DNA from: Helicobacteraceae bacterium
GTDB lineage: Bacteria > Campylobacterota > Campylobacteria > Campylobacterales > Sulfurimonadaceae
Reading direction: 5' to 3'
Assembly: GCA_015489055.1 (NCBI GenBank)
Contig: WFMO01000270.1
Coordinates: 1-6,623, forward strand
DNA length: 6,623 nucleotides
Part shown: in pieces, positions 5,978-6,623 of the stretch
Layout: each line of letters starts with the position of its first letter
Numbering within the stretch: the stretch's first letter is position 1
The notes under the pieces: generated by a model
Databases searched by the model: none
The model's input: only the letters and a program-made list of their open reading frames with translations
What the model was told of the DNA's origin: nothing
Program-made: the position numbers and the translations under genes

Positions 5978-6041
5978 GTAAAATCCCCATACCAGAAGAT
6001 GACAATATATAAAATTATGTTATGATTTTACTCTACTTCAG

Positions 6042-6087
6042 GTGGGTCACTTTTCATCAAAAAAGTGGGTCAAAATTCGTCAAAAAT
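6042..6087 (+). repeat. Two 23-bp direct repeats, IS21-type transposase-binding boxes
   Basis: Units 6042-6064 and 6065-6087 share 18 of 23 positions: GTGGGTCA, then a variable triplet, then TTC, TCAAAAA. Paired or multiple internal repeats at the ends are characteristic of IS21-family elements, where they bind IstA. Confidence 0.7.
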
Positions 6088-6113
6088 AACACCGCTTCAT
6101 AGGGTTTTCAAAT

Positions 6114-6130
6114 ACCTTTGCAGGTTTTTT
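6114..6130 (+). terminator. Candidate intrinsic terminator right of the IS relic
   Basis: ACCT (6114-6117), loop TTGC, AGGT (6122-6125) is followed at once by a T-run to 6130. A flanking AAA/TTT pair past one mismatch could lengthen the stem. The stem is short, so it is weak. It could have served the DUF2130 gene before the IS came between them. Confidence 0.35.
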
Positions 6131-6168
6131 GTGTAGAGCACAATCATGAAAAGCTCCAATTTTTATTA

Positions 6169-6623
6169 TTACCCCTGAAACAGACTCTTAATCTCTTCTT
6201 TATCCATATCTTTAAGCCAACTCTCACCAATATTGACACTTAAATCAGAGAGCTCTTTTTTGGCTTGTATCATCTTATCTATCTTCTCCTCAAAACTATT
6301 TTTTGTGATAAATCTATGAACAGTTACTTTTTTTGTTTGTCCTATTCTATAGGCTCTATCTGTTGCTTGGTTTTCTACAGCAGGGTTAAACCATAAATCG
6401 TAGTGAATGACATGATTAGCTGATGTAAGGTTAAGCCCTGTGCCTCCTGCTTTTAAAGAGAGAATAAAGATTTTATATCTGTTGTCTGTTTGAAACTTTT
6501 CTACGGTCTCTTCTCTTTGTTTTTTACTCATATCACCCTTGAGATAAAGTGGTTCTGTATAGAGCTCTTTTTGAATAAGTTTTGCTAAAATATTTCCCAT
6601 CTCTACATACTGAGTAAAAATTA
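6169..6623 (-). CDS. SNF2-family DEAD/DEAH helicase, C-terminal lobe only (5' part beyond window)
   Basis: This is an ATP-driven double-stranded DNA translocase of the HepA/RapA-like SNF2 type. The frame is open to the window edge (IFTQYVE before the first internal Met at 6600), so that Met is not the start; 150 residues are visible. Numbered in this fragment, motif V is AGGTGLNL (58-65) and motif VI is QATDRAYRIGQ (85-95), whose arginines complete the ATP site. YLKGDMSKKQREETVEKF (26-43) is the usual element after motif IV. It ends with KEEIKSLFQG and TAA at 6169-6171, a normal C-terminus for bacterial SNF2 proteins of about 900-1100 residues. It is convergent with the DUF2130 gene across the IS21 relic. 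Such proteins occur both as housekeeping RNA polymerase recyclers and in defence systems. The missing N-terminal part would decide. Confidence 0.92.
   Translation of the reverse strand, partial: IFTQYVEMGNILAKLIQKELYTEPLYLKGDMSKKQREETVEKFQTDNRYKIFILSLKAGGTGLNLTSANHVIHYDLWFNPAVENQATDRAYRIGQTKKVTVHRFITKNSFEEKIDKMIQAKKELSDLSVNIGESWLKDMDKEEIKSLFQG

Larger units (their letters stand above)
5837..6091 (+). mobile_element. Right-end fragment of an IS21-family insertion sequence
   Basis: The fragment holds the istB tail, about 60 bp of non-coding sequence and the right terminus. The terminus has two tandem boxes starting GTGGGTCA and ends about 6091 with ATAACA, consistent with the CA-3' ends of this family. 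The left end, istA and most of istB are missing, so no target duplication can be recognised. The left limit could lie a few codons inside the end of the DUF2130 frame. Confidence 0.7.

Noticed and set aside
5977..6032. Nine-bp inverted repeat AGTAAAATC ... GATTTTACT with a 38-base loop
   Set aside because: The match is exact, but the loop is long, the arms are AT-rich and there is no U-run. It lies within the IS relic and is probably chance.

Overview
The window looks like a low-GC chromosome segment from a free-living member of the Campylobacterota (Sulfurimonas or Arcobacter-like). This is inferred from AT-rich codon use, promoters with a clear TATAAT-type -10 and no obvious -35, and the particular UmuC-like polymerase type. 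It was not checked against any database.

Layout. (1) At the left, a LexA/CI-type self-cleaving repressor (minus strand, cut by the window edge just before its C-terminus) is divergent from a Y-family translesion DNA polymerase (770-2059). The 114-bp gap holds two opposed promoters. Each has the same 8-mer at its predicted start site, which suggests a small self-regulated DNA-damage switch. (2) A 222-bp AT-rich gap with two weak hairpins follows. (3) A 65-residue helix-turn-helix protein (minus, 2282-2479) is divergent from a 600-residue DUF262 + HNH nuclease of the GmrSD/SspE type (2641-4443). The 161-bp gap between them carries three AGTA-N10/11-TACT dyads, the last inside a perfect 12-bp inverted repeat overlapping the nuclease -10. 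(4) 118 bp downstream on the same strand is a DUF2130 protein (4562-5836): CxxC motif, long coiled coil, PD-(D/E)XK-like nuclease core. (5) Directly after its stop codon, in the same frame, lies the last 46 codons of an IS21-family istB gene, followed by that element's right end (two 23-bp repeats, ending near 6091). Left end, istA and most of istB are missing. (6) At the right edge, convergent, is the C-terminal helicase lobe of an SNF2-family ATPase.

How it may work together. The repressor/polymerase pair is probably a LexA-independent inducible mutagenesis unit. The HTH + DUF262-HNH + DUF2130 group reads as an accessory, probably anti-mobile-element, cassette: a repressor guarding two predicted nucleases of different fold, with no modification enzyme in view. 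The IS21 relic marks the cassette's right boundary as a rearranged junction. The joint defence role is inference; the domain assignments are better supported.
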